64,000 bases of DNA from Byssochlamys sp. IMV 00236. Its lineage: Eukaryota > Ascomycota > Eurotiomycetes > Eurotiales > Thermoascaceae. Numbering within the stretch: the stretch's first letter is position 1; the number at the start of each line of letters is the position of its first letter. The DNA lies in contig MSJH02000278.1 of assembly GCA_001931875.2 (NCBI GenBank), positions 1 through 64,000 of the forward strand, read 5' to 3'. Both the position numbers and the translations under genes were made by a program. The notes under the pieces were generated by a model. The model worked only from the letters and a program-made list of their open reading frames with translations. It made no database searches and had not been told where the DNA came from. Shown one piece after another: positions 45,454 to 57,401 of this stretch.

Positions 45454-46011
45454 GCAAGTACTGTACGCATTGCTCAAGGCTGGTATGATAGAGATTACGA
45501 AGACATTCAGAATGTAATTCAAAGAAAGCAAGTGGAGGGTCCTGTTGGAAGAGAATAAAGGATTTTTTTGGCTGAACTGATGGACAAGAAGTCAATGTTA
45601 GTTTTAGATCAATTAATGGATAGCTTGACGAGTCAATTCATGGATCTGAAAGTATCAAATGCTGTATCATGCGACTTCACGAGGAACAAATGCAGAGTCA
45701 GTACGAAGAAAGCTCACTTCCACTCAGTCAATCTAAATTCATAGGAAAAACCTGGAAAAAAGACGCGGCTGGGAAACCAGACAGCAGCTGTCCTATATGG
45801 ATTGTTTAAGCAATTGTGTATTTATTGACGAGACGGCTTTTCATGTCAATATGAAAAGAGCAGTGGATTGATCGAAAGTTGGTGCGGAAGTAGTCTTGCC
45901 AAAGATTCGAGTGAAGACAGTGACAATCCTTGGAGCAATTTGTGCTATTGGTGCTATCAGCGTGAAAAGGAGGAACATCCACACAAGTGCTCAGCTGGAC
46001 ATGGACGCGTA
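45454..46011 (+). mobile_element. Decayed Tc1/mariner (IS630-type) transposase
   Basis: The first part (45454-45740) matches the N-terminal helix-turn-helix half as seen in Mucorales copies (FLAELMDKKSMLVLDQLMDS, FMDLKVSNAVSCDFTRNKC). After a frameshift near 45745 the first catalytic block follows: SNCVFIDETAFHVNMKRAVD with the first Asp, then KIRVKTVTILGAICAIGAIS. Stops interrupt the frame at 45556-45558, near 45742 and at 45869-45871. The rest of the DDE domain (second Asp and last acidic residue) was not found downstream. No terminal repeats were identified. The copy is inactive. It is on the opposite strand to, and overlaps none of, the fragment at 2556-2794. Confidence 0.75.
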
Positions 46012-47718
46012 ATTTTTCCAACTTATACAACTTAAAGTCACTGCTCCTTTCCACAGTGGTCAAATTCTTCCATTAGCCGTTCTTTTTCTTGAAGTAAATG
46101 CTTTTATACAATAGATTTGAATCTACTGACAGAATATTGTCAATATAATAGATTGTGTATTTCTAGAAAAGCCTTTTGTCTAAGGTTTGTTGTCCATACA
46201 CCATTGAACATCAGCAGCAATAGTTTGCTATCGCTTTCTCTTGTAAGATATAGCTTATAAGCCAACATCGGAAAGGAGATGCAATAGCTATGGAACAAGT
46301 AGGCTTACCTCGGAGGCATAATAATACAACAAAATAGAATGAGCCACTTTATAATCTTTTTTATGAACAGAGAAAAGAAAGAGATTAATGGCAATAAAGA
46401 AATTGATTCTTAAATACAAGAATGAATGTTGGCAACCAATTACATCTATAGGTTGTACTCACATGAGTGCTGTGGATTAGTGTGTATATGACGACGGAGG
46501 CTGTAGCTTTATTTGATACAAAAGTAGAAATACGACAAAAGATATGTCAATCAAGAATAAAGAAATACTGATATCTCGTTTCTTTTCCTCTATTTGCTTT
46601 CACTATATCAACTTAGATAAGCGTAAAGGATGCTTTGAGCTAATAAGTTGGTTACTCATCAACAGAACGCCATTACGACTGTGTTTTTGTAGGACAACTT
46701 TTAGCATGAAAACCGGAAAATATAACAAGTTCTTTTACGTGTTCGAAATGCCTGGAATAGTAAAATTATACGGCATTTTGTTGCTTTCAAACATGCAAAT
46801 TAAAGAATGATTGCTTTGGTTATCAATCAATCTTTTCAAAAGAGCTCAACCGACGACTCATGTTTCTCATCTTTTCTCTTGGTATTTGTAGATCAACCAG
46901 TTAACCAAATTTCTATGACGGCTTGACTTTGGTCTCATAACACGATTGTAGGATCAGACCTAGTTAATGTGAAAGACAAGGCTATATTGGTCACATTGTG
47001 TGGTTATCAGTAAATACCACTTTTGTATTTTACACTGTTGATTATCCATTATTGGTTACCATTGTGTATTTTTTTAAGCATGCTATTGGCATGGGTTCAT
47101 TAGAGAACCTGTAATTTTGCTCCCTAAAAAAACCGTTGTTGTCTTGTTCATTAACTTATGCAGGCCAAGGTCATACAACAGCTGGCAAGGTTCATTAATT
47201 GCCATGGATCGTCTAATTACCTTTTTCAAAGTCAGTCGTTTTTTTTTTACTAAAATTGGCGAATGATTTCCAGAAGAGTGTACTGTTCTTTGAAAGAGAA
47301 AAAAGGAGGACTATAAATAGACCTTATACAGAAGATGGGCTTAGAAAATGAATTAGCTCATTAATTATATAATAAACTAATTAATGATTCCCACCATAAA
47401 TAGGCTTGATAATGGCTAATGAGTAGGTAACAGAAAGGGATCGACGCCAGAGTAATTTCTTCTAGTTAATGAAGTACACTATTTCTGAGCAACATTTAAT
47501 AATATAGAAAAATGACGTCGCAACCAACGAATAAACAAATAAATTCTTTTTATTATTATTTGTAATTGAAATTGCATATACATGTTTTATAAATCATATA
47601 TTATGTACACCACACATACACACACATACAAAGATAAGGGAGAAAAGATAGAGAGAGAGAGAGAGAGAGGGTAAGGAAAGGAGGTAGTGGGAAAAAAGAG
47701 AACATATCTTATTTTGGC
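46012..47718. other. Gene desert, right part
   Basis: About 1.7 kb with no supported gene. A frame of 88 codons at 46544-46810 has no resemblance. A GA microsatellite lies at 47650-47669, and the right end probably holds the 3' untranslated region of the SWIRM gene. Confidence 0.45.
47650..47669 (+). repeat. (GA)n microsatellite
   Basis: Ten GA units downstream of the SWIRM gene stop. Confidence 0.8.
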
Positions 47719-48413
47719 TTAGTGCTGTCTTGGATTAAACCAACCTAATCGACTAAATACAGTCCAAAGTGTGCTTGTCTTATTTACATCAATTCGTACG
47801 CACTTCTGGGCATCTGACTTTCTAAAGGTCATTTGCAATTTATCAAACTGCTGAGCACCAACGATAAGCGCCCTTCTGCATCTCAAGTACTGTTCTGGCG
47901 TTAATCTTAGGATGGAAGCTACTTCTACTTCACCAGGATGCAGTAATTCGTAATATGGCATATGTGAAATATCCAACGGAGTACCTGCAAATGAAATTAT
48001 GAGCAAAAGAAAAGAACTTTTACAATTCATGACTTACCTTTCCACACTGCTTTAACATGAGGGTATTGTGCAAATGCATCCATATTTGGTATCCATTGAG
48101 GATCATCCTGAAAGAATTCTTTATCAGGCTGAGTGATATCCAGTGCATCGTACAATGCGGCCGTATCCGACTTGGATTTCTTGGTTTGTTTAGGTTGTGG
48201 CTTCTTTTTACTGTAAAGATCAGACAGGTTCATGGTGAAACAGTGGCGCGTAGAAGGCGAAGGTGATCGACGAGGAATTGACTTGACGCGAGATCGTTTA
48301 GTGATGGTTTTGAGATCTGCTATTAGGATAGGATCATATGAGTCGTGATGATGATCGTCATATTTTTCATCATAGCAAGTCTTTGGCGTAACAGGGGGTG
48401 AAATTGGTATCAT
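47719..48413 (-). CDS. SWIRM-domain protein, FUN19/YOR338W-like
   Basis: Exons 48038-48413 and 47719-47984 join to 213 residues. The first half is basic and low-complexity (KRSRVKSIPRRSPSPS). The C-terminal 90 residues form a SWIRM domain with the family sequence DISHMPYYELLHPGEVEVAS, ILRLTPEQYLRCRRALI and RIDVNKTSTLWTVFSRLGWF. Relatives include yeast Fun19 and YOR338W and fission yeast Laf1/Laf2, which associate with an Rpd3L-type histone deacetylase complex. A chromatin-linked nuclear role is family knowledge plus inference. The 53-bp intron is phase 1. The start is the first ATG of the open frame. Confidence 0.88.
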
Positions 48414-49517
48414 TTAAAATTACAAGAAAGAAAGAAGCATAGCTTGATTTATAGCTCAATCGACGGTAATCCGCTTTTTATAGGCCTGTGACAGGTTTCG
48501 TAGGCTGGGGCCGTTACACGTGAATTCATTTTTGTTTCTTTTTATATATTTTTATTGTGACTTTTTCTTTTTTAGGGCGTCGATCCTTTTTTCATCCAGC
48601 GTGTGTGCCATTGGATAGGGACTAGACCATTCTGAGTAAGAGACGGTTGATATCTGAGGTCACTAGGATAGAGAAACTACATTCAATTCCCTATTAACCG
48701 AGACTGGTGAGATTTATATATATGTATATACAGCATTGGCTGTGTTACCATAGAGACGGTTTAACATTTTAAACATCAGACATTGAGAATTATTCATGCA
48801 TCTTTAAACCAGTGGCATTGAGATCCAAGAGTGACATTTACCTTCTGTGCGACTCTATAAATCATCCAATTTCTTTACTCGAGTTAATTTTGCTACACCC
48901 CAGATAATCTCAATGTTATGTTTCTAGGTCACCAATGGTTACTTACAGTCAATGCTGATCTTGTACTTCCTTGCATTCATCTGGACTCGTGCTCGTTATT
49001 AATTACAGATCAAATTGATTTCGTATCACTATTTTGCTTGTTTGTCTAAACGGAACTCAAATCTCTAACGCATAAATATTTTCTTTGCTTACTCTAGATC
49101 CACAAGCGGTATTTGAACCTTATATATCCTATTACTTTACATAATAATCCAATCATGCTTTCCCAAGTAATAGTAATAAAAAGCATTAAGAATTAAAAAG
49201 AGTCTCTTTAGTAAGAATAAAAATTAAATATTTGCTTATTCTTAGATGTCATATATTCATATATTAATTCCTAGTCAAGAAAGAGTTACACTCTAGTTAT
49301 TAAGGACATCGTTGAGTGACATAACTATTTATAGTTTCTAATGTATCCCTTAAAAAACAAACATTATTCCCGCAAGCTTCTATCTTCTTCTCTTTAAGCT
49401 GTATTTTAGGTTCATCAACAATGGTAAATCGTACCATTGACACGTTCCTTTGAGTATACACAGACACATACACAATGCACTACCAACATTTTACTATTTT
49501 TATATAAAAGGATTCTT
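48414..49517. other. Spacer, no supported gene
   Basis: About 1.1 kb. It contains the presumed SWIRM promoter (T-rich run near 48535-48560) and then AT-rich DNA. Nothing else recognised. Confidence 0.5.
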
Positions 49518-51280
49518 TTAGGCATCCAACTTTGTATCACTACTCGTGTCCTGTACACAATTACGAGCATTGTAATCCAGCGCTTCTTGTTTGGCCTTAT
49601 CGACATCAATAAAGATAACAATGAGAATGGCTATACAAAACAAACCGAGCACAAAGGGCCATCCTTTCCAGATACTCGAGGTTGCTTCGGTAATCGCACC
49701 AATCACGACTGGACCGATCCATGACGATGCCTTGTTGACCACGCCAAAGAGACCAAAGAACAAATTCTCTTTACCCTTTGGAATCAATTCTGCCAACATG
49801 GTTTGTTGCCATGCCCAAATGGGAGCGATGAATATTCCAGACCAGACACTCAACACCCATAATTCAGATTTTGTCTATTACACACATCAGTGCTTAGTAG
49901 GTTTGGTATTTTCAAAAAGCATGTGTGTGTACCTTGATTCCAAAATTATCAAATGCGATACCAAATGATCCCCATACGGCCACAAGACCCGTTGTGGCCA
50001 TGATAATAAGTAGACTTGTCTTTGTCTTGAGTTGAAAGAATTTTGCGATCCATAGGAACATGAGGCAGCCCATAATGGATGTGATGGCGCTGACTAAGCC
50101 CATGAGCGTAACTTCCTTGGCCGAGAAACTCGTAAGCTGACCTTGAATGATGCCTTGCATCTGTGAGATTGTCGATACACCATCAGAAAACATAAAATAT
50201 GCAATCAAGTACATAAACAGGTATCGAAGTTTCTTGGCCTCTCTTTGAAAATATATCAGTCACTTTTCCTTTTTCTTTTTTGTCTTTTGTTTTTTACTTT
50301 AGTGCTTCAAAGATGGAAGTCCAGCCGAGGGTCAAGTAATGGCTATTTGGAGGAAGTGGAGGCCCCTTTCTGCCTTTGGGCATAGTTATAAAGTAAGGAA
50401 TCGCATTCAATGCCAGGAACCCTGCACAAAAGACAGTACCAATAAAGTTATACATGGGTGCATCCCCAAGGTCACCTCCGTTGTACTGCACAAATGAAAC
50501 GCCCGCGAGGATACCAGAGACGATGACAAAACCGACGTTGGACCAGGTCGTCGATATGGTCGACACGTGATTTCTCCATTTCTCAGGATCTTCACCCTTC
50601 TCTCGCACTGCAGGTAGATTATCACTGCAAACAAAGAATGAATATTCTGTAGGATAATGTATATATGTATATATATATATATATATACCTTAGAATTGGA
50701 AATACAGCAGCATAGAACACAAGGGTTGCACCGTAAGCGATGAGACCAATAATCATAACGACCATCATTAGTGGCCAGTGTGAACCGTCGTCATTGATCA
50801 AGACTATAGGAAGAGCCTGGAACAGACAGCTTATCACGGTAGCAGTAAACAAGATGTATCTGTTCCATCTACCATAATCTGCTAAACTTCCAAACGTTGT
50901 GAAAAGCAGCAGTTGAATCGAGAAAGCGATCGCTTGAACATATAAAAGCATAGAGGATACAGGAACGCTTGATGATAGCCAATGGATGTTACATGGTTTA
51001 AGGGCGTCTTGAATGTCACAGGGACCGTTTGTCTCCGGATTGAACCCTCCACGATAAGCAAGGTATTGCAAAATGACTGGCATATAGCTGTATATAGTAT
51101 AACCATTGTTCTAATAAAAATGTCGTCAATACAAAGTTTTTTTTTAATGCAAGAATAACTTACTCCATTGTAATACAGGTAATAACTCCATAATTCAGCT
51201 CTTGAAGTGAGGGGTTGTTCATCATTACGAGTTACATTTTCTTCTTCGCTTACTTGTGATTTATCTACATTGGATGTCAT
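49518..51280 (-). CDS. ATG22: Atg22-family vacuolar membrane transporter
   Basis: Exons 51164-51280, 50689-51110, 50298-50624, 49933-50242 and 49518-49874 join to 510 residues. The N-terminus has SRAELWSYYLYYNGNNGY, the Atg22 start before the first helix, followed by about twelve transmembrane helices of the major facilitator fold. These include TTFGSLADYGRWNRYILF, YGATLVFYAAVFPIL, TWSNVGFVIVSGILAGV, GWTSIFEALKEAKKLRYLFM, MGLVSAITSIMG and FFGLFGVVNKASSWIGPVVI. Atg22 exports amino acids from the vacuole after autophagic breakdown (yeast). The second intron begins with a long AT run. The same function here is inference from family. Confidence 0.92.
50659..50687. repeat. (AT)n microsatellite at ATG22 intron donor
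   Basis: An AT/TG-type dinucleotide run directly follows the GT donor of the second ATG22 intron. Confidence 0.75.
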
Positions 51281-52203
51281 TATTGATAATCAAAATAAAA
51301 AAGGGCAAAAAGAAGAAAGGAGAGGGGGAAAAAAAAAGAGGGAGCAGGTTGATTTTAAATATCTTATAATTGGATTTGTGATCTAACACAGGTAAACTTT
51401 GGTTGCTATTTTTACACACAAAGTGGCTTCATTAAGCATTTCAACCTTGTATCACCAATCATTTCTTGCATATTAAAATACTCTGCATCATGTGTCGATT
51501 TATCCACATCAATAAAGGCACATAGACATATTTAATGTCTTTCTTGCTGTAAATGACAGGGATGAGAAATGAAGATCAAGTAATAAAAGAAATGTAAGGG
51601 AGCCTTTGTCTATCAAAGCAATTGAGTAGGTTTTTAACTTCACCTTTGTTGACAATAGCCGCTGGTCATATCAACATACACCGACATTTTTAATTGGATT
51701 AAGCTAGCATATACACATACGCAACAATGCTAATCCCAATATTCACAGCACATCTCTTGTCAAAAAAGTAGCTCAAGCCTCGTGTCGCTAATGTTCATTA
51801 TGTGCTCATTATTATCGTAAAAGTAAACATAACGGACGACAAAATAGTTGTCATTAAGGAGTTATTCCTGATGACAGTTTTTTAAACATAGCTTATCAGT
51901 TATATATTTCCTGCAAAGTAGCTGACCATCAGCGTCATCTGATACTCCGAGGGAGCACAGGTACCAAATTCCTCATCACAGCTCAGGTTTGGGTAGAGAA
52001 CGTAATTGCTTAGACGCATAGGGTTGTTAAGGACATACATAAATGTTTAATGGTGCTTTAAGCATCGCTAAGTCAAATCCTTTACGATAAACGAAATACT
52101 ACATAGTGACGACTGCTATTTACAGTTTTCTTTATTTGATGATGTATTTACACTGGATGCCATTATAAATAAGGAATAAAGAGAGAAAAAAAGAGGAGGA
52201 TGA
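51281..52203. other. Spacer, no supported gene
   Basis: About 0.9 kb between two minus-strand genes: ATG22 promoter side (A/G-rich tract at 51298-51345) and SNX4 3' side. No feature recognised. Confidence 0.5.
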
Positions 52204-54025
52204 TTACATATCTTGTAACTGGATTCGATCTAAGACGGGCAATATGTTCTCCCAGATAGAGATACTCTTTGTGTAAAACTCTATGTGACAATCTGCATAA
52301 GCAGCTAAACTCTGTTTCAATTCGGTCTGTTTAGCCTGTTTAAACAGTTCAAACTCTTTGACCATTTGATTAGAGTAATTGTTATTCTCATCATTTGCTT
52401 TTGCTACAGTTTGTTGCATCTACAAAAGAGTAAAAATCTAATATGACATTACTTTTTCTCTATTTACCTGCTTGATCTTTAACTCCAATCGAAGCAATTT
52501 TTCATTTCTGGCCTTTCCAATATCAGTCATCTTATCCGTCATGAATTCTGTTATATTCATGCCAGACGTGCTACCAAAGTTTTTGCCTGGATACAATATT
52601 CTTTCTCTTTCCAAGACAACGCTTTGTAAATCAACCGTCATGTCTTCAAAAGTTACCTGCTTCATGTCTCTTTCTGTTAATTGCTCCTGTGTACAAGCTT
52701 ATCAATATTTACAATTTTTTTTAAAATATTTATAATCATTACTTTAGTTGCATGACAGTAATTGAGTAGCTCGTGTAAGTCATTCAAGAATAATAGCTCC
52801 TCCTGTCTCCTCTGCAAAGAACAAATTTATGTCAGATGGCATCATAATCTATCGGTGATCATTCTTACCCTTTCTTTATAAGCATTTGCATATGTCTCAA
52901 TAGATTCTGCAAACTGTCTTAGAGGTTGATCTACATTTGTCTCAAGTCCAGATAGTCCTCGAATACTTGCTGCAAACTGCTTATAATTATTCTCGAGTTC
53001 CTGCTGTCGTCTGCCAATCCTGGAATATAGCTTTTCAATTACATGTAGATTATCTTGAAACTTATCGACTGTATCCTTCATCTCTTCAAACTTCTCATCT
53101 GGTTTCTTCACTTTGATAGCTGGTTTGAAAAAAGAAGAAAGAATACCACCATTAGAAGCGGTGTTGTTTGATGCTGTTGTTGCAAGTGTTTTGCTATAAA
53201 CATTCTTATCCGTTGCCTGTTTATATGTAAACATATAAGTTCTCTCTTTCTGCTTTTTCTCGGTTCAATCAAAACTTACAAAATCAGTTGATTCTAAAAA
53301 TAGACGTGTGTACTGTGATGCTTGTAAATAAGGATGTCTTGCAATTCTATCCATAAACCACTGAAGTCTGATATGATCATGGTCAGTAAATGAAATAAAA
53401 ATGAGTGATATAATAATTACCCTAATCGTCTTTGTTCTATAAACTGTGGATCAAATCGATCTCCTTTAATGAACTCTGTTCATAATGTATTAAAATATAT
53501 TCTACTATTTTCTTTTTGTTGTTGCTTACTTAGACGATGCTTTTCAGGTAGTGGCGGAATGATACAAGTAGGAAACTCGGCTGATAATGCATTATGAAGC
53601 CAAACAAAGTCTCGAAACCTTCTTCGAACGGGTCTATTATTGGTTGAATAGTGTTCTAAACAGGTCTGAAAGATAGTTTAGTCATGTGTGTATAAGAATA
53701 AACTATTATTTTACCATTGTAAATAATCTATAAGTTATAAAGGAACCATTAGGACTCTTTTGAGGATCCTCTACACGAATGGTCATAGGTTCAGCTTTGA
53801 ATGGTGGTTCAACTGGTTCAGTTTGTTCAGTTATATCCTTAGTCATATCCTGAAAAGGATCAAATGCAGTAGAAGAAGAGGCTTCATTCTAAATTAATGT
53901 AAACAAGACTGCATAAAACTAAAGAATGAGGCAAGATTACAAACTTGATCATAAAAATATGGAGCATTCTCTGTGTCTTCTATTGCCCATTGAATAGCAT
54001 CATTTTCAATATCTGTTGTCGTCAT
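52204..54025 (-). CDS. SNX4: Sorting nexin SNX4/ATG24 (PX-BAR)
   Basis: Nine exons (53945-54025, 53715-53888, 53530-53665, 53421-53475, 53280-53367, 52869-53216, 52743-52811, 52468-52686, 52204-52419) join to 461 residues. A PX domain spans about residues 48-145 (MTIRVEDPQKS, RPVRRRFRDFVWLHNALSAE, CIIPPLPEKH, EQRRLGLQWFMDRIARHPYL), with the basic RRRFRDF motif that binds phosphatidylinositol 3-phosphate. The rest is a helical BAR domain (EEMKDTVDKFQDNLHVIEKL, LLFLNDLHELLNYCHATKEQ, a coiled-coil end). Snx4/Atg24 recycles SNAREs from endosomes and supports selective autophagy. SNX41/42 are alternatives, but those usually have an insert in the PX domain. Start and all joins keep one frame. Confidence 0.9.
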
Positions 54026-54278
54026 AGAGTTTATTATTATAAATAGAAGAAAAAAAAAAAAAAAGGAAAAAGATTAATTTGAATTTATTTTGTTGACTTT
54101 TATCACGGATCAAGTTTCATTCAATTGAGATACATTTTTCTATTATATTTAAATAAACTAGTAATGAAAAAAGAAAGTTGCCTTCTTTTATTCACTGCTC
54201 AGTCAAGTCTTGTCTCTGATCTCTTACTATTGCCTAAGGATTGCTCTAAATAAGTGCTTTATCCAGGGAGGATAGATA

Positions 54279-54876
54279 TTAACAAGTATTGCTATCTAAA
54301 GATGGTTCGCTGGTATCATTCTGTTCATCATGAATGGCTGCCTTATCATTAAAAAGGACATAATCTTTATCATGAAATGCAAATCTCTTTTTAGCTTTGC
54401 ATACTTTGCAGGTAGTTACTATGGTTGTCACTGGCGTAGCTAATACATAAGAGGTTCAATAACAGATCAAGTAAAATGTACAAGAGAGCTTACATTTGAT
54501 GCGGTGTGTGGATGTAATGGAAGGTAAAAGAGTCGTATCGCAGCGTTTGCATACCATTCTCTTTAAATGCGAGTCCCTATAAATTGTTTAATATTATATA
54601 TCTCTCACTCTATGTCATACATTACAATCTGATAACAAGTTTAGCAGATATATGCTTCATTGTATTATTCAAGTATCGACTAGTACCAAGTAAAGTTCCT
54701 TTAGGATCTCCTTGCCAGTCCTTCACTTTTGCTTTTTTCTCCGCTGATTCTTTGGTCGTTGCATTAGGCTCATATTTAATAGTTGACATCAAGACAGATG
54801 CCTGATGTAAAAAGTTGATGCGTTCATAAGCTTGAAGATTCTTTGGATTAATGCTTGGCTTTTTCTGTTTGCCCAT
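54279..54876 (-). CDS. RPR2: RNase P/MRP subunit RPR2 (Rpp21/SNM1 family)
   Basis: Exons 54626-54876, 54494-54576 and 54279-54439 join to 164 residues. The N-terminal helical part (NLQAYERINFLHQASVLM) and HISAKLVIRLDSHLKRMVCK are family signatures. A zinc site is formed by CKRC and, 30 or so residues on, CKVC. The C-terminus is acidic. Rpr2/Rpp21 is a protein subunit of nuclear RNase P, which removes the 5' leader of tRNA precursors; the related Snm1 is in RNase MRP. RPR2 is favoured by overall length. Introns are 49 and 54 bp. Confidence 0.9.
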
Positions 54877-57401
54877 GTCGTCTTTATATGTTGCTTATGA
54901 AAAAGAAGAGCGAGTCACGATAGAAGAAAAAGGGCATTCTATGTCCGTTCACCACACAGGGAGAGAGTTTGAACTATTAAATAGTTTGCAGATGAAGAGA
55001 TAGATCACTGATCCATAGATCAAGAAGCGTAAAAACGTAAAATAAAAAAAGAAGATTTGGGCAAAAACAACTTTGAAGGAGTGAGCTTTTGTATTTTTAT
55101 AATATTAACGTGCTGATAATGATTAAGACCAACACTACGCGCACAATGAAACTCACGAGAAGGAGCTAATAACCTGTGATATAGTCAATGTATGGACATC
55201 ATGCTAAACTTACCCAGGAACCAAAGTATTTCCATATTCTTTGATCCAGAATACCAATTTATAAAGTGGTCATCTTGGTTTGTTTCTTTTCAAGAAATAT
55301 TGTTATTCTTTGTTAAATTATCATGCGCTATCAGCAAAGAAGCAAGCTCAATCATATGAAAATTCCACTGGACAGCCTTAGGTTAGATAGAGACTTTGGT
55401 AGTATGAAGTTGTAAAAGTAGAATCACAGGTAAAGCCTAAATGAAGCGCCCGTAGTGTCCACTTGATTAAGGGTCATTTTTCAGCTTGTTGTATGTGTGA
55501 TGTAAACAAAGGATGTATTAAATTTATTGCTCTTTAGCCTTTTTACTATGGAAAAAAGAGGTGGATAACTTCATTAAAATATATATTCAAGTGATAACCT
55601 GAGTAAATATAAAAAAGATAGACAAAGGGTCATGAAACACTTTAGAAATAAACAAAAGTGTGAGTGTAAACCTTATTTATTGATAAGATAGAAGCCAATA
55701 ACTTCACATAACTTAGAAAAGGGTATAAAGAGAGAAATTTGCCTTTATCCCTTTATCCCTCTCTTTCTTTTCTCTTTATACTTTACTCTTTTACTCTTTT
55801 GGTAACTCTTCTGGTTGTTCTCTTTGGTCAAGGTAAGTTTTTTTATCAACTGACTCAGTAAGGCGATGATTGTGTGTTCAAGGATTTCTATGCAATCTCT
55901 TTCTATGATGCTCAATACGTGTCCTGAGCTGACAACGATCGTTCGTTTCATCACTCAACTGGAGGCTTTCAGACAGCCAAAAGGAGATTTATGGGCATTG
56001 GATTGGAACCTTTACAGGGGGCTAGTAGTTAGTTGGGAGCTAGTTATCTAAGATCACAGCTGTGACAGATTGTTTGATGATGCTTCCTGCTGTCTGGCAG
56101 ACGCAAAGGGGTACATAAGCTAGTTGGACAATTGACGAGGCTCAGCTAGTGCATACCCCAACGGTACGTCTGCTTCTGCCCCAACGGAAGATCAAACAAA
56201 GAGGACAGGACCCATCTGGGAAGAACTTAAAAAAGCAACTTCACTACCGAATCAAAAATGCAAGCTATTGTAATATTTGTTGAATATAAAAACATGAAGC
56301 CGTAAAAGTCAATGGACAAAAGAATAATGTATTTATTAAGTAAATGTCCTATTGACTTGTGGTTATTGATGCATAGAGGTTTTACTTTTCTATACTTTGT
56401 GTGAGTTTAATTTTATGTGAAAGCGTTACCTTTGCAGTTATACCTCAATGAGGCTTCTAGACCATTTATATAAGTGAGTCTCTAAACTGATATATGTTAT
56501 ATATACGATGTATCTAGTGTGTAAATACCACAGCTATACTATCAGTTTCAACATGTGCCCACCGGAAAAGCACTTGGGATGAAAATAGGTAGTCATAACA
56601 TGATTGGGCTTTGTTACATGGAACCACATCAAAATGGCTTGTATAAACTTATTCAAGTGATTTCCTTTGAATACTCAACCACAAAGAATTGTATCAGATC
56701 TAGAAATTACAAAATGTGATCAGATGCTAAGTATAAGCATTACATTAGCGGTGAACCAAATATTAATGTCATCCATATTAGGGTTTATTGTTGAGCTTAT
56801 TTGTGATATGGAAAGGTTGACTAAAATACAATGTTTAAAAATACTAAATAATATTAAACAGGATAAAGTTAGTGACGCTGAAGCTCTCAGTAAAAGTATT
56901 TCTGATACGAGCGACATAGCTCTCGTCTAGTAGTCTGTGAACTAATCTAGTGGTTACTTAAATAAAAATACCCATATAATAAACACATCCATATGTTGTG
57001 TATTTTATAAAGACCAAATTTCTAGTCCAATTGATGGTCGAGGCACTATATGTCGTCGAGTACATTCAACATAAAGCAAAAATAAGATTTGTAATGAATA
57101 ATGTATACATTTCATTGGATCTACTTTAATATTTTTGTATTGGTGTCTAAATGCATATTATAAATGTAAGTTCAAGTATCCATAGCAACCATCATCTCCA
57201 CATTGTTTTATTTATAAAGAATAAACTAGAGACACACATAGTGTAGCCCAAATTATGATAAAGGAAGGAGGGGGGAACCCATGTGCTGTGACGCACATTG
57301 GCATCCAATCGGGTTAGCTAACCAAAAAAAAAAAATCTCTCTTCATTTTTTTTATATTAGTCATTTTTCCCTCTTTCTATTGATTGGCAACGCACTTCAC
57401 C
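54877..57401. other. Gene desert of about 2.5 kb
   Basis: No supported gene. The stretch 55860-56240 is markedly richer in G+C than its surroundings and contains the repeated word CCCCAACGG (near 56155 and 56185); it has frames on both strands (55866-56051 and 55745-55954) without a recognised family. A frame at 56667-56930 also lacks resemblance. The right end holds the FZO1 promoter with an A tract near 57322-57335. Confidence 0.4.

Noticed and set aside
46544..46810. 88-codon frame in the desert
   Set aside because: No homology, no splice context and unusual composition; likely chance or decayed repeat.
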